Of a stretch of 64,000 nt of DNA, positions 47,851-60,819 are shown piece by piece. Both the position numbers and the translations under genes were made by a program. A model generated the notes under the pieces. The model worked only from the letters and a program-made list of their open reading frames with translations, was not told the DNA's origin and did not search any database. The number at the start of each line of letters is the position of its first letter. Positions within the stretch are counted from its first letter, which is position 1. The stretch comes from Dasyornis broadbenti (lineage: Eukaryota > Chordata > Aves > Passeriformes > Dasyornithidae), in the NCBI GenBank assembly GCA_013397935.1, contig VZRN01004257.1, positions 1,440,820 through 1,504,819 of the forward strand, written 5' to 3'.

Positions 47851-49014
47851 AAGAGAAAATGGTGGGGGTGGAAAGGGAGTGTTCTGAACGCTGCCCTGAA
47901 AAATGCTGTAGGGCTGGTAAATTGGAATACTTGTTGATTTATTTGAATTTTATCCTGGTAGCTCTGCTGGATTATTCTGAAGCTGTTTTGTTTATCCCCA
48001 CGATCACCTGGAGCCGTGCAATGTGACACCAAGATCCTTGCTTGCAGTGCTGATGGTTTTACCAATGACTTGGTGACAGCCCCAGTCCTCCTCTGACGGG
48101 AGCAGGAGCAGGAACAACAATGCCATTCTAAACACAGGATATTGATTTATGGAAATTTCTAATTTGGGCATTTACAGACCATTCAGAGGTCACGCAGCAC
48201 TCGGGCATTCGTTCTTTACGGGCCATCACTGCAAGGAAGGGGCTCTCTCTCTACTGCCGTGCATATGGTGCTAAAGGTTCAGGTGCTCCCGGGTCTGCAG
48301 AGTGACTTCACTTTGGGCTATCTCGGTTTAATTTTCCTTTGTAAACAAAAGCAGAAGCTAGCAAGCTGTTTGATCAGCATTCAGAGCAATTTTTTAAAAG
48401 CTGGGGGGATCCAAATTGACTGAAACTTGGGAAGCCAACGCCTCAGCTACCTCTTTGTACAAGTAGGATAAGTACTTTCTTGCAACTTCTATTCTCTGTC
48501 TATTTTGAGAAAAAGCATTTGAATTAAAAAATGCTGTCTCTTAGTTCACATGCACTTCGTGTCAGTGTGTGAATGTCTGCAAAGTCAAGCCACTCACAAA
48601 AACAAATATTTAAATGGCACTGCTCTGTGTGGCTGAAAGAACTGATTCATGTGGCTTTGATGTGCTATGGAGGCAATTAGCACACGTGGCAATCATCCTT
48701 TAGATCTCATTCACCAATAGCACAGCCAAATTCTGTTACCAGGTACCCAGGCCTGGAGTAAATCCATCCATCCTGCTTTTTATACCCTTGTGGACACGAG
48801 AGTAGGGTTTAGCCGAAAGGGCAAAAGTTGCGAGATCTTTGACCAGAAATGAATCCTTTGTTGCCAATATATTGTCCTATAGCGCATGGCATTCTTTATG
48901 CCTTCACCCCCCAGCCAGGCCAAAAGATTCCTCAAGATCTATGTAGTTTCATTGAAAGTTTAGATGAAATTCTATTTTGCCTTGCTTGGGTGCTTCGTTA
49001 TTAAAGAGCAAATA

Positions 49015-49195
49015 GATCACAGAATTATAGAATGACTTGTCTTGCAAGGGACCTCAAAGATCCTCTATTTCCAGCACCCCTGCCATGGCCAGGGACACCT
49101 TCCACTATCCCAGGTTGCTCAGAGCCCCATCCAACCTGGCTTTGCACGCATTCAGGGATGGGGCATCCACAGCTTTTCTGGGCCAGTTGTAAAAT
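49015..49195 (-). mobile_element. CR1 LINE, truncated 3' end
   Basis: This is the 3'-terminal part of a chicken-repeat-1 non-LTR retrotransposon, inserted on the minus strand. Read on the + strand it starts with the characteristic tail (agaattatagaatga), then gggacctcaaagatcctct, the segment tgccatggccagggacacct and ccaacctggc, and ends near gggatggggcatccacagct and ttctgggccagttg. These blocks appear in the order and spacing of the reversed CR1 3' region known from birds. The reverse transcriptase and the 5' part are absent, which is the usual 5' truncation of LINE insertions. The wording 'cactatcccaggttgctc' resembles songbird CR1 copies more than chicken ones, which is an impression from memory. 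The copy is non-autonomous. This is the firmest identification in the window. Confidence 0.92.
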
Positions 49196-49499
49196 GTGAT
49201 ATTAAACTGAACTAACCTTGCTCATATTTCCCGTATTCAGCTGCTTTAACAAGTTGCCTTTGTTGTATGTTTGTTGTTCATAAGGGCACGTTACTTCACC
49301 ACCTCAAAAATGCATCAGCGGTGTTTGTCAGAGGGAAAACAGGCCCTCAGAACAAAGCTGTAAAATTTAGGTTATTTGTACTGCTGCTTAATGGAAGCGA
49401 CAGGAAAAAAAAAAAAGCAGCAAGCAGTTATTTTATATAACTTTCTTTTTTGCAAGGAAAACAAATTATAAAACTTCTCAATATTTGCATTTTCCCCAG

Positions 49500-49659
49500 C
49501 CCAAACCTGCCAAGTGAGTGGCAGGGGGTGGCAGTGCCTGTCACATCTCTGCTTTTGGAAAAGATCAGAACCCTGATGGCACAGCCGTACTGCAGTTTCC
49601 ATAGCAGATCTCAGAAAAAAATGCTCCCCCTGAGAGTTACTGATATCACTGTTTTTCAG
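49500..49659 (+). other. Candidate exon with consensus splice donor
   Basis: A pyrimidine-rich acceptor (attttccccag, AG at 49498-49499) and a perfect consensus donor (CAG|GTAAGT, starting at 49660) bracket 160 bases that stay open in one frame beginning upstream. The translated product (PSEWQGVAVPVTSLLLEKIR...) matches no family I know. It could be an exon of a long non-coding RNA, a cryptic exon, or chance. It lies about 300 bases downstream of the minus-strand CR1 tail. Confidence 0.18.
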
Positions 49660-51364
49660 GTAAGTTCCGTGAAAATGATCACAGCTTGTGTTGTGTCTTA
49701 TTTTTGCTCCTTCTTCCCCATATCTAAATGTGTGTTATGCATTTATCTACATGATCATCTGTTTCTGTTTGTCTGCAATTTTATGTGGGAGCATCTGTGA
49801 GTGGTAGTTTTGTATAATAACATGAATATAAGTGAAATCAACAGTTGGGTTTAAGGGCTGTGCTCAGTGAGCAGAGTTTTGGATGACTCCTGCTGTGGAT
49901 TGTCTGCTACACAGTTGGTGCGTGAAGAGGGATTTAGTTAAAAAATTCATCTAGATATCAAGATTATTGTCCTCTTTTCCTGGGATACTGGAGAAAAGAA
50001 ACCTAGATCCTTTCAGTCTGGAAAAAATGTCCTCATATGTACCACAGAACTGTATTTTGGCTCACTGACTCCCCATCCCAAATGGCATTTGTGAATCCAT
50101 CCTCAAAGAACAGTGTAAATGTTAATGCTGCCACTGAGCTGGGAGCAAGAGACGTGACAATGTGCAATATAATTAAGAGAAAATAGGTAGAGAAAATTTC
50201 TTGGAATTACTTGTGTATTGAGTTTTAATTTCCAGTCTTAGTGGGAGGCCACAGGAATGTTCCAAGTGTCAGTCTGAGGGTAGAAGTGTAACCACAAAGG
50301 CTTATTGCAAATTTATGAAGTGTGCTGGCATGGTTGAGAGATTACATCTATCTAAACAAATTTAGATTGAGGCTGGTACATACCTACCAAATCCAGCACC
50401 CGGGAGCCCAGCATGTGCTGTGGTAAGTTCAGTGCTGCTCCAGGAGCAATGGAAGAGCTGAAAAGTTGAAGAAGACTTGAAAAGAGTTGAAGAAAGCCCA
50501 GAAAAACTGCCCAAAGTGCTTCTCTTGTCCTCAGGCAATGGATTTTGGACATTGCTGGAGGGTTTCTGAGGTGTTTCTTTCCTCTTGGAGATGGAGAACT
50601 CGTGTTAGCAGGGCCTTGCGTGGAATGACAGTGCAGGGCCTTGTGGGACTTCCACGATTTCAAATAATCTCATCACATATAGTCTGGAAGGAAGTGCTAA
50701 TTAAAAGTATAAAAGAGCATATGTGGTGTTTGTGAGGCTGTTATCCAAAGCTGCAGTGCTGCATCTGTTGCACGCTGCAATTAGTCACAGTTAAAAGGGA
50801 AAATAAGATATCTGAGGGCTGCACTTCTAAAACTACAAATCCCTCCCCCCAAGAGCAGTCACAGGGCACCTGTAGTAGAGTAGCGGGAAAAGTAAAAAGT
50901 TTTTTGTTGTTTTTTTTTTTTTTTTTCAGATGTGGTGTTCATTTTCAAGGTTTTAAAACTAGAAGAGACAGTAGAGTTTTTGGTGTGGAACAGAAGGGAA
51001 TTCTGATATTGATCAGGTATCAGGTGTTGTATGTAGCTGTTCTTTGCATGGCCCACATTAATGTGTCTCTTCATCCTGCCATAGGTACCTGTCCTGCTGG
51101 GCTTTTTCGTTAGTAAAATTGGAGAAAAAAAAAATGAAAGGTGCATCTTGCATATGCAATGTCATAATAGTTGATCCTTCTGTGATATAGACTTAATTCA
51201 TTGAAAATTTTCTAGATTTAGCAAAAGAAAAAGTCTTATTTTTCCTTAAGTGCCTTCATCTCTATGACTCTTTTATGAAATACCACCTAATAGGTGTAAT
51301 TACTGTGGCTTTGCAGTGTAGTGAGGATTGGAGGTTTGTGTTTGTTTGTTCACACCCCCTCACA

Positions 51365-51565
51365 TGGAGGATTTAAATAGCCTAATAAAAGTGTCAAGTC
51401 AATAGTCATAACTGCAACGACAAATTTTATTGTCAGGCTTCACCCGGTCTAAGAGGTCACCTGTAATTTTTCCCACTGCTGCTGTCTGCAGGTCAGAGCC
51501 ACACTCAGGCATTAGATCAATACAGGACTCTTGCCCACCTTCCAGGGCTATTGAAATTTATTACA
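51365..51565. promoter_or_regulatory. Enhancer-like block (candidate)
   Basis: Contains aatagcctaataaaagtgtc (HOX/CDX-like ATAAAA), gacaaattttattgtcag (a short inverted arrangement gacaa/ttgtc at about 51419-51435), gaggtcacctgtaatt (AGGTCA half site plus CACCTG) and ctgcaggtcagagcc. Motif-based only. Confidence 0.25.
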
Positions 51566-54500
51566 AGAAGTTATTAAAAAAAAAAGTAATTTTATTAGTG
51601 CAAAATCACTATTAATATTAGGGAAAAAAGAAATAAATAAATGAGATTTTTCTGTGGGTTTTTTTTTTTTTTTTGCCACATGGGGCCCATCTTACATCTT
51701 AAACTATGGCTTAGGGTGGTGCAATGATTTTTAGTGGCATCCAAAATCAGCACTCTCAACTAATCTACCCACAGAAGCCACAGGGGTAGAAAGGAGGAGA
51801 AAATCAACATTGGTACAGCATTTTCTTAAAGGCTGTTTCACAGTTTAGAAGTATGAAGGGACAGTGATGCTTATTTTTTTGCCTTTAGCACTTTAGTTGC
51901 TCTGTATTTACTGTGGGCTTGACAACAATTCTTGGTGCTTATTTTTGCTTGTAGGAGCCCCTCTTTCTGAATCTTCTATTTATTTATGAAAAAATTTCCT
52001 TTCTATCACAATCACGATTCTGTCACAGATGGGGCTCGGGCCTCAGGGAAAACAGGTGACCTTCCCAGAAAGTGTCTGAATTTCCCATTCCCACTACATT
52101 TTATTACTAGAGAGTCTTCCAGCTCCATGTGCATAAAATACACTGTAGAGCTCCTAAATAAATAGATAAGAAAGTACATACACTATAGGGGATTTTATTA
52201 ATGCAGATTTTAGCACTAAATATACCAGACATGATCTTCTTTTTCAGCTGTTACTAGAGGTTCATGGGATACTTTTCATCAATAATGTTCCAGAGCCCTG
52301 TATTTACAATGAGAGCTGGGCAAATTATTCATCCCAAACAATACTTACCATGAATTTATGCTCCCAGTTTCCTGGAAGAGCACTGCTTGTTTATATGCTT
52401 ATGGGGTAGGACAGCCCCGCTGCTTTCCAAGGGCTCTCAGTTTCTGGGTTATGAGGTCCACCTATGAATTTTCAGTCCCAAGTCCTTTGTTTTCCCTCGG
52501 AGGTGATGGGGGTTGTTGTTCCCTCAGGGGCAGCACCGAGGAGCTACTCCTCATTATTTGCCTGGGAACTGCTGAAGCAAAGGAGAGGTTTCCGAAGGTG
52601 TGACCTTTCTCTGGAGGGAAATATCTTATTTCAGAGTAGCTCCCAACAAATTGATTTGTCATTCATACACGTTTGTGGTTCACTGGTGCTGTTTTGTTCC
52701 GGGCCAACCAAGCTTCATGAATATTATCCATTGTGGTCTGAGCACCTCCTTTTGAGGCCAGCCAAGCTTTTTTTGGCTCCAGAGTGTGTGCAAACTCATC
52801 TGAGCTAACCTGACCTGAGCTGTTGGGAGGTGTTAATACGGTCTGGCAGCTCGCCTGCTGAATCCCATGGGGTGGGAAATGTGGCTTTCTCTGGATCAAC
52901 TCTCTTGTGCCCGCAGTCCTCTCTTCTTCCTCCGGCTTTTGTTGCTCGTCATGACCCCATAAGGTCTGGGATATCCCTGAGGTCATTTGGGGTCATCTGT
53001 CCTGGCAGGATGGTGTGAAAAACAGAAAAAGCCTCGCTGTTGTGTGAGCAAAAAACTAAAACCTCCCTGGGTTATCCACACAGGTTTAACCACAAATCCA
53101 AACCATGGCCCCACACAAGTTACCGGGAGGGGGAAACATCCTGCTCTCATCCTTGTTTTGCACAGTAACGCTCATCTCTGCACTGTGGTACATTTTAAGG
53201 AGTTGGTCCTTGCCTTTCCTCCTCTTCTTTTTTTTTGTTTTGGGATGGCAGGGGTTTCAAATGGGAGGAATTTTTGGGGATTGATTCCGTGGAGCCTGCG
53301 GGGAAGTTTCTCTTGTGCTCAAGCTGTGAGGCCCGAGAGTTCTCTCAGGTAAAAGGAAAATGAGATTTCCTTAGAGAAAAGGTGAGAAAGTCCCAGCTTT
53401 CATGTTTGTAGACATAAATGTACAGTCAGAGCACAGTGTAGTTTAAGCAGTTGAAATACAAAAAGTATTGTAAAGAAGATAGAAAGAACCAAGTCTTTAA
53501 GAAAATTGCTCTATGCTGGGTGCTGATTGCATTCCTGTGATTTGTGAATATATTTTTCTTGCAACTGTCTTCACAGAATGTCACAAAGTAGGTCTGAAAT
53601 GGGTTTTGGGGCTGATAAAATGAGAGGGTTTTTTTTTTAAAAAAAAAATCTTACATAAAATCCATGTAAATTTGGCAACTCATACATCTTTCTTAATCAT
53701 CCATTTCTTATATCCAAACTCTCAATTGCCAACAATAACCAAGCCAGTCTGATGTTTTCATTTATGTATCAAAATTGTTTTATTCATAAATTTGTAGCAA
53801 TTATTTTGTTTTAAATTTAAATATCTGGGGTTTTTTTTGGCTGGTTTGCTTTTGTATTGTTTTTCCATTATCTATCAAAGACCAAGACACTAAATGAAGG
53901 GTAAATAGATCCTTAATATGAAAAAAACCTAATCAAAAGGCAAATTAATCTGATTATTTACAGGACTGCTTTACTCCAGATATTTTGAGTAAAACTGATA
54001 AAATGAATGCTAGTTGCCAGCAAAAAAGTGAAAAATCACTCTGTGCTTAAAATTTGCATTCTCTAAGGAGTGGAATCTGTTTCATACCGTCAGAAAGACA
54101 ACATTAATTGTTGCCCATGTGATGCACAACCTTCATGTTGTGCCAGAAAGTTTATGTACTATTTAAGATTTATTCAGATTCTTCGTACCGAAAGGTTTAT
54201 GACCTGCCTGGTGGAAGCCATGGAGGATGGAGCTGTTCCCAGATGAAGGTGGAGTGTATATTCCCCCCAGAGACCTAAAAAATGTTGTACCTGAAGATAA
54301 TTTTACCTCTGTCTGTGACCACCTGTGGTTAATTAATAACCAGGAAAATCCCATCTCCTGCCTTTTAACAGAGAGATTCTGATCTCAGTTCATGCCTCTA
54401 CGTGTTGCTCTAAAGCAAACAATAAAGGAAATAATGGTAATCCCAAAAATCACAGTCGCCCGTCCTCTGGCTCCCAACGGCTCTGTGGAGCCCAGTCTCC

Positions 54501-54730
54501 CTCCAGGGTGTGGTAAAACTGACACAAGGCAAATATTCTGTGGGGAGAACAGGAGGAAAAGGACGTTGTGAAGGTGCGACTAAATGGCTTCATATCCCCG
54601 GAGGTATTTCAAATGACGCCAAATATTTCAGCAAATGAGCCTCTCTGAGCACAGTACTGGTAAAACTGCTCTAATAGGCACAGGGCACCACGTCCCTATT
54701 TATGTCATTTGGTGGGTTTTGGCGCTTCTG

Positions 54731-54974
54731 TTGGTTTTTTCTTTTTTTTTTTTGGTTGATGTGTTTTGGTTGGGGTTTTTTGGTTTTTTTTTTTTTTTTT
54801 TTTTTTTTGTTTTTTGTTTTTTTTTTTTGTTTGTTTGTTTTGGTTGGGGTTTTTTGGTTTTTTTTTTTTTTTTTGGTTGTTGTTGTTGGGTTTTGTTTGA
54901 TTTTTTTGGTACTTCTTTTGTGCTCAGTTTTGTGAGGTTTTTGTTTGCTCTTTTTTTTTGGTTTTGGGAGGTTT
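54731..54974. repeat. T/G-rich low-complexity tract
   Basis: About 240 bases consist almost only of T and G on the + strand, including a 25-base T run (54784-54808). The segment gttttggttggggttttttg is present twice, at 54763 and 54837. The complementary strand is A/C-rich, which makes long lysine-rich artefact frames. Some TTGGGG-like words occur, but there is no canonical G-quadruplex. Confidence 0.93.
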
Positions 54975-55650
54975 TTTCCATCATTAAAGACATGTCCCAG
55001 TGTCTCTACCTGCACTCTGTGAAGTTAAAAAGTCATGTGTCAGAATAAAGTCACCTGTCTTCAAAACCCCTTTTCTCTTCTTCAGATATCCGTTCTCGCC
55101 TTCATCCTAACTCCTTCCATTACCTTAAGAAAAAAAATCCTCTCAAGTGCTCAGGAAACTACATTTCCTCAGAAATTACAGCTTTACTTGGTTCTTCTCT
55201 CTGTTTTCTTTATTAAACGATTTAAAATAAATATTTGATCTGAAATAAGGAATAAGAAATGGGCAGGATGTGACCTAGTTTCCTTCTTCTTATTATGAGG
55301 TATTTTCAGTATTCTTAAGAGGGTTTCCTCAGATGTCCTTTCCAGTATTCCGCTTTCCTTCCCCCGCTCGCTTTTGTTTTAATATTCATGAAGAACGTGG
55401 AGCTGGGTGAGCTGTGGTTCTGTCACTTCATGAGAGGATAGGAGCTCAGTGCAAGCAAGTTCTCTCAGAAGGCAGAAATAGAGAGTGTGCGTGGGAGGAC
55501 TAAGGGAGTGTTTCAGAGACAGCAAAATCTTGCTTTTCTGGAAAGACAAAAAATTAGATATTATGAAGTGGAATACTCAAAGTTCAGAAGGCACTTTGAT
55601 CTTCTCACATGCCCTCCTACACTCTTGGGATTTTACTGAAATAATTCTGA

Positions 55651-55668
55651 TTTTTTTTTTTTTTTTTT
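55651..55668. repeat. 18-base poly(T)
   Basis: Homopolymer run in unique sequence; part of the + strand poly(T) excess. Confidence 0.95.
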
Positions 55669-58639
55669 AAAGTGGAAATTGAAGTTTGAAACAAAGTTAG
55701 AAAAGTCACATTTACATTTAAACTAAGGTCTAGTGATTTCAACCACCTCTCAGCTAAATAGAGGCATCCACCTGACTGAACGTACCCTTACCCACAGGAC
55801 AATTGTATTGGTCCATGGACAGGCATTTCATTTGCTTCTGCCGTGGATTTTAATTTTTTTAGGATCCAAATCTGAAAGTATTGAAGTTACCTTCAAAATA
55901 CTAAATTTTTCATATGGAGTAGCGGTACCGTTGACAGTCATTTTGATCATCATTACCTCAACATCTTTTTATTTCTTTCAAGTTTGTTAAAATCTCAAGG
56001 ATAGCATCAGTTGCCTTCTCTGAATTTAAGCTATAAAAGGAGTCAGAGTTCTAGATCTCTTATAGTAATGTGTCTTTCACTGTAACAAGTACAATCACTG
56101 ACATTTTCAAGTTTGACTGATGACCTGAGGATCCCATCCTTGCAGGGAGTGGTTTGCCTGGGGAATTCTTTAGGGGAAGACCCCAGGAATTCTGCAGGCC
56201 GGCTGGCATCCGGCTGCTTTTCAAAGGTAGTTCTTGTAGTTGCTGTTAAATTAGAGAGGACTATTTTGGGCTAAATGGGAATGCTTGGAAGCTGAGTCAT
56301 AAGCATAGGTCTGTCCTCTGGAGAAGAGATAGTGTTTTCATAATAACAGAAACAAGATAAGAACTTTGAAGGCAGAACATTTCACAAAATTTTTCTGATT
56401 TCTTTTCTTTGCAGGGTTTATGGCAAGACAAAACCTTAATGGCACTATAGAATTAGGATCTGAGGAAAGATAGATTTCACCTAAGCAGAACACAGCCAAT
56501 ATTTCTGATAAAATGTAGAATTTTTATTAATTTGTATTATTCATTTGTCATTTTTACTGGAGCATTAATGAAAATAACATATATCTATTTGTTAACTTAG
56601 ACCCTGGCCTTGAAAATAATTTGCCTTGGCAAGTCTGCTTTGAAATGCAAGCAAAATGGATGCGATGTAAGCTTTTTGTTCCTCTCCTGAAGCTTCCCCA
56701 CCCTTCAGCGTTTCAACCAGAGAAATTTGTTTGCTGCAGGCTCAGTTCTGGCATCAAAAATGAGATGTGCTGACACGCAGAGCATCTCTATAGACAGTGA
56801 CAAGCTCTGTCTGAAGCCAGCAGCGTTTGGGAATTATTTTTTCTCCTTTTAAATGCAAGTACTGAAGTTTACTGTATTGCTGAGTGAAATCTGAGACGTG
56901 ACACCTGTGTTGGCATTTCTGCTGCACGGAGAATTTACTCCTAACCCATGGTCTTTGCCAGGCTCTCACTGGTGCGTAGCACTGAGGAGAGGTGGGCATG
57001 ACAATTAACAAAGCTTAATTTGTCATTGAGACCTTTTGGCTGTTTGCACTCAGTAAGTCCAGTTTCTTTGTTAAAGAGGAAATTTTCGAGCCTTCCATAA
57101 ATAAAGCGTTGCTGAAACTCAGCTTCTGGTCACGGGTGTACAGTGAAACCAGTTAATTTTCCAGCTTCAGCATTCTCTGGAACCTGATTGATTTTTATAT
57201 TGCTTTTCTGCCTGAACGTGGGCTCCATCTTCCCAGATGAAAACCTGATACCCCTTTTTTCCATGGAGCTCTGGACACACGATGACATTTGAAAAGAAAA
57301 TGTCATTTTGTGCCTGCTGAAGGTGTGATGGGATGTGCTGGCCTGGCAGGCCTGGAAGCCGGTGCACAGTCAGAGACATTAATGCTAAACTGCAGCGTAA
57401 GAATTGATAAATTCAGTAACCTCATGGATACTTTTTGTTGCAAATGTCATCTTGATTGGGTTGGTTTTGCTGTAGAGCAAGAGCAGGTGTGCCTTGAGGG
57501 GTTGTGCTGTTTTACAGGGCAGTGTCCGGCCTAAAGGAAACTGGGAGTGACCGTGGTTTTTAAATGCTTCTCTCTAGAAATTAAATGGTTATTCCAGCAT
57601 ATTGCATCCTGTGGCTTATCACTGGAAATTAATAATTAAATTTTTCCAAGCGAAGGACTCTCCCAGTGGGGGATGTCTGTCCCTGTGCATGAAGCACTGA
57701 GAATTTAGTTCTAGGAGCAATAAACCCAGGGCTTGTTTGAATTGTAAAAACACAAGCTGAGAAGTGCTGACTTCAGTGTGAGCCACGCAGGAAGAGTAAA
57801 ATAGAACAAGTTCAGCTCCATCTCACATGAAGTTTGCACTGCCTGCACTACCCCCAATGACCTTGCTGGTCTGATGATTTTTTTTTTTTAACCTTCTGTC
57901 TGCAAAGGCCTTGACAATATATGAAATAAACACAGCAATTGCCTTCACTGCATTTTCCAAAGGGAATTCTGTTACAAATTTTTGTCTGTGTTTTCTTGAA
58001 CTCTTGTGCAGTCTTAAGCCGTTTTGTGATGCATTCTGGCTTCTGTTGAGTCACCCATTCGCCTCCCAATTACAGAGGCTATTTCCACACTTCTCCTCAT
58101 GTCCTGCTACAGAGGAGGAACCAGGGTGTCTCTGCAGCCTGGGCGGAGCGTCACTCGCTTGGAAAAATGCCTGTTGGCTCAGCTCCAGCCTGCTGAGGGC
58201 ATTCCCCTTGAGACAGAAATCACCGCCTTTCTGAATGGGACATTACCAGAAATGCACGTGTGTGTAGCACAGGGGCTGCATATCCATATATTCATCTACA
58301 AACCTACATATCTATATTTAAAATGACAGTCGGAAAGTGCTGAAATGCAGCCAAAGTCTGGCCCTGTCATTTTGCACCCCTCAAAAAGAGCTGGAGAGCT
58401 GAAAAGAACTGAAAAGCAGAACTTTGTGGAGATGGTTTTGTCTGTGCAGCTGGCTTGCTGCTGAGACCTCAGAGTATCAAAACCCAAAATGTATCTCAGT
58501 CTATTCTCAGCAACTGAACATAATGTGTCTTTTATAACGTTCTGGTGCTTGGAATACTCAGCCTGCTCTTCCAAATTCAGAGTGTGCCTCGCCAGTCAAC
58601 AGTCTCACAGAAACACAGTGCTGTAGACGAGCCAGGCTG

Positions 58640-58870
58640 AGCAGAATAATATATCTATTTATCATTGCAAAACAACGTGCAACCTCTTTAGCGTTGACAG
58701 GCTTTCCTGTTTGATTTTTTTTCTGACGTCTAAGTGGAGTGATATTTTATAAAAGTCATATCAGGTCCCCGGACATTAAGAATATTAACAAGTAAAAAGT
58801 GGGCTGATGTTAAAATTGTATCAACCGAGTAATTCAGAATGCAAAAGCTCCGTTTCCATGAAACTCTCTT
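58640..58870. promoter_or_regulatory. AT-rich enhancer-like block (candidate)
   Basis: Contains aataatatatctatttatca (MEF2-like ctatttat), ttgcaaaacaacgtgcaac, tctgacgtctaagtgg (NKX2-like AAGTGG plus TGACG), aagaatattaacaag and aattgtatcaaccgagtaa. No repeat is recognisable. Motif-based only. Confidence 0.25.
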
Positions 58871-59975
58871 CTCACTGTGGCAACACCAGGTCTGGTCTAT
58901 TTGGGAGAAAGAGGAAAAGTAAAGAGGACATGACCAGACGCAGATAACAGCTGGGTAAATGTTATGCTTATCTTGAACTTGGATTTATGTTTAGAAACAG
59001 TATTAATAACCAGAGAAGATAATTTCAAATATTAAAAATTAAAGTGTTAAAAAGCTGAAAATGTTTGCTACTTTTGTTTGATTCAGCTTTAATAGCATTA
59101 TAGCTTTTTGTTTAATCCTGGTTCTTTTAGCTTTTGCTTTTTCTTGTATCCAAAAGGTACCAACATTTTATCTCACTTTTTCATCAACAGAAAAGAGAAC
59201 AGAGAGCAAAAGGAGAGAGGGTTTCCCTCAGAATCTTAGGACTCTAAATCCTTCAAAATATGACTGAGAAGGTGGGAAGGCCCTTGCTATTAAAACAAAC
59301 ATAATTTTAACCTTAGCCGTTGTAATAGCTTTATTCCCATGAGCACTGAATTGAAGAGATTGATTAAAAATCCCTTGGGATTTGAAAGAAGAGAGGAAAC
59401 ATCTCCTGCCCAAAATAGCTGCTGTGACTACAAGAGATGATGTTTGGAGTAGTTGTGTGGCTCACTGGGGAAAGAAGGGCTCTGAAGGTAACTTGGAATG
59501 TATTTGTTCTTTTAAGGCACAGCTGACAAAAAGAAATAGAGATGCTGGGCCTGGTTATACTCGATTTTAGCTCAGCCATTTGCATCAAACTGCATTGCAG
59601 CACATTCAAACAAAGTGGAAACAAAAGCTACTGAATTTTCTGCATGGCAGCAGAACAGAAGGAAGCCAGAAAGCATCATCTGTGCCCTGCTGGCAGATCT
59701 GAATTCTTTTGCTCATTCAGATTAGTGGATCTGCTGCTAAGAACATTTTTTATGAGGGGCTGGTGAGGGAGAAAGGTGCTTCCATGCAAAGCTAGACTGA
59801 AACAAAAACTTTCTCATGCCAAGCATCGCACTGGTGCTGTGCTTCTATGCACCTGCAGCTTCCAGGTGAGCTCTCGGACTGGGTTGTGCCGCATCAGCCC
59901 TGACTAAATTGGAATTAGGGTTTCCTACAGAATTTGAGCAGTCCTCAGCTGCTCTATTCCCCTTTGTTTCCGCAG

Positions 59976-60118
59976 ATTCCAGAGGTTTTACTGCTTGGAT
60001 TGGAGAAAGTGCTACAAGGGGGACAGTGGAGGCTGTACAGTGAATTCAGTTTCCCAGGGGCAGTCACAAGCAGCGATACAACTTGCTGAGGATCTCAATT
60101 ACATCTTCAGCATTCCTG
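59976..60118 (+). other. Candidate exon with strong acceptor
   Basis: A long pyrimidine tract ending in ccctttgtttccgcag (AG at 59974-59975) precedes 143 bases open in one frame (FQRFYCLDWRKCYKG...QLAEDLNYIFSIP), followed by CTG|GTAATA at 60119. The acceptor is convincing and the donor is weak. No known protein domain is recognised. A non-coding RNA exon or a chance splice-site pair remain possible. Confidence 0.18.
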
Positions 60119-60299
60119 GTAATATATTGAATTTTGGAGTCCACCTTGCACTAGAACCTGTTCTAAAGAAGAATGTGCACGTGGATAAGTACGTACATGC
60201 ACGCTCCTAATCTATCCCTGTCTATTAAAAATATTTCAATGTCAGTTAAAAAAAAAGTTCTTAAACCTCTGCCACAATTATACTCTAGTATCACATAGT

Positions 60300-60440
60300 A
60301 TTTCCCAAATCAGTTAAAGTATTAATTTATCCATAATATTTATTTAAGCCTGTTTATGAACTGAATTGCCTTTGGACTAATTAAACAATGATTACCACCA
60401 GCAGTGCACCCAGCATGAGGTTTGTTGTTTCTCCTGTAAC
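60300..60440. promoter_or_regulatory. Short enhancer-like block (candidate)
   Basis: agtattaatttatccataat is followed by ggactaattaaacaatgatt, with TAATTA and AACAAT cores next to each other, then accaccagcagtgcaccc. It lies 180 bases downstream of the candidate exon at 59976-60118. Confidence 0.23.
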
Positions 60441-60819
60441 CACTTGCTTTTAGGTTTTGTGTGAAGGGTGTAGAAAGGAAATATTTCAAATAGAGCTAAT
60501 TTGATGTTTCCAGGAGAGCAGCCTTTTGTAAGATGCTTTGATTACATGGCAGAGCAGCTTCTATAAAGACCTATTTGGCTAAGTAGGGCTTCTTAACTCC
60601 TAACAGGGGGAAAAATGACAAAATGACTGCTCAAGTGAGTATAACAGGAACAAGGAAGATAATCTTAGTAAGCCCTGGGAGGCAGATCATTAGCTGAAAT
60701 TCCCACATCAGTAGACCCAGCTTCTGCATCTCTGAGGTTCTGTTCAAGCCCTGTCCTTGCTCTTGGGGTTTGTTGTGTACGGTGTTACATCTTTGGGTTT
60801 GTTTTCAAGTCACTAAAGG

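Larger units (their letters stand above)
41480..49010. other. Non-coding stretch, no gene seen
   Basis: Unique DNA with the AC microsatellite, an inverted repeat at 43.9 kb and the enhancer-like blocks at 46.2 and 47.7 kb. Two short + frames (42144-42350 and 44012-44194) have protein-like composition but no family match. A T run of 15 lies at 44830-44844. Confidence 0.72.
49670..59970. other. Non-coding stretch, no gene seen
   Basis: Unique AT-rich DNA with T runs at 50910-50926, 51659-51674 and 55651-55668, the T/G tract at 54.7-55.0 kb and candidate blocks at 51.4 and 58.7 kb. The AT-rich stretches at 53680-54120 and 56500-56680 also look repeat-free and motif-rich, but less clearly. Confidence 0.72.

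Noticed and set aside
54671..55015. Lysine-rich open frame on the minus strand
   Set aside because: It is the translation of the A/C-rich strand of a low-complexity tract.
58280..58325. CATA/TATC-rich microsatellite
   Set aside because: The words (catatccatatattcatc) are irregular and too short to call a repeat.
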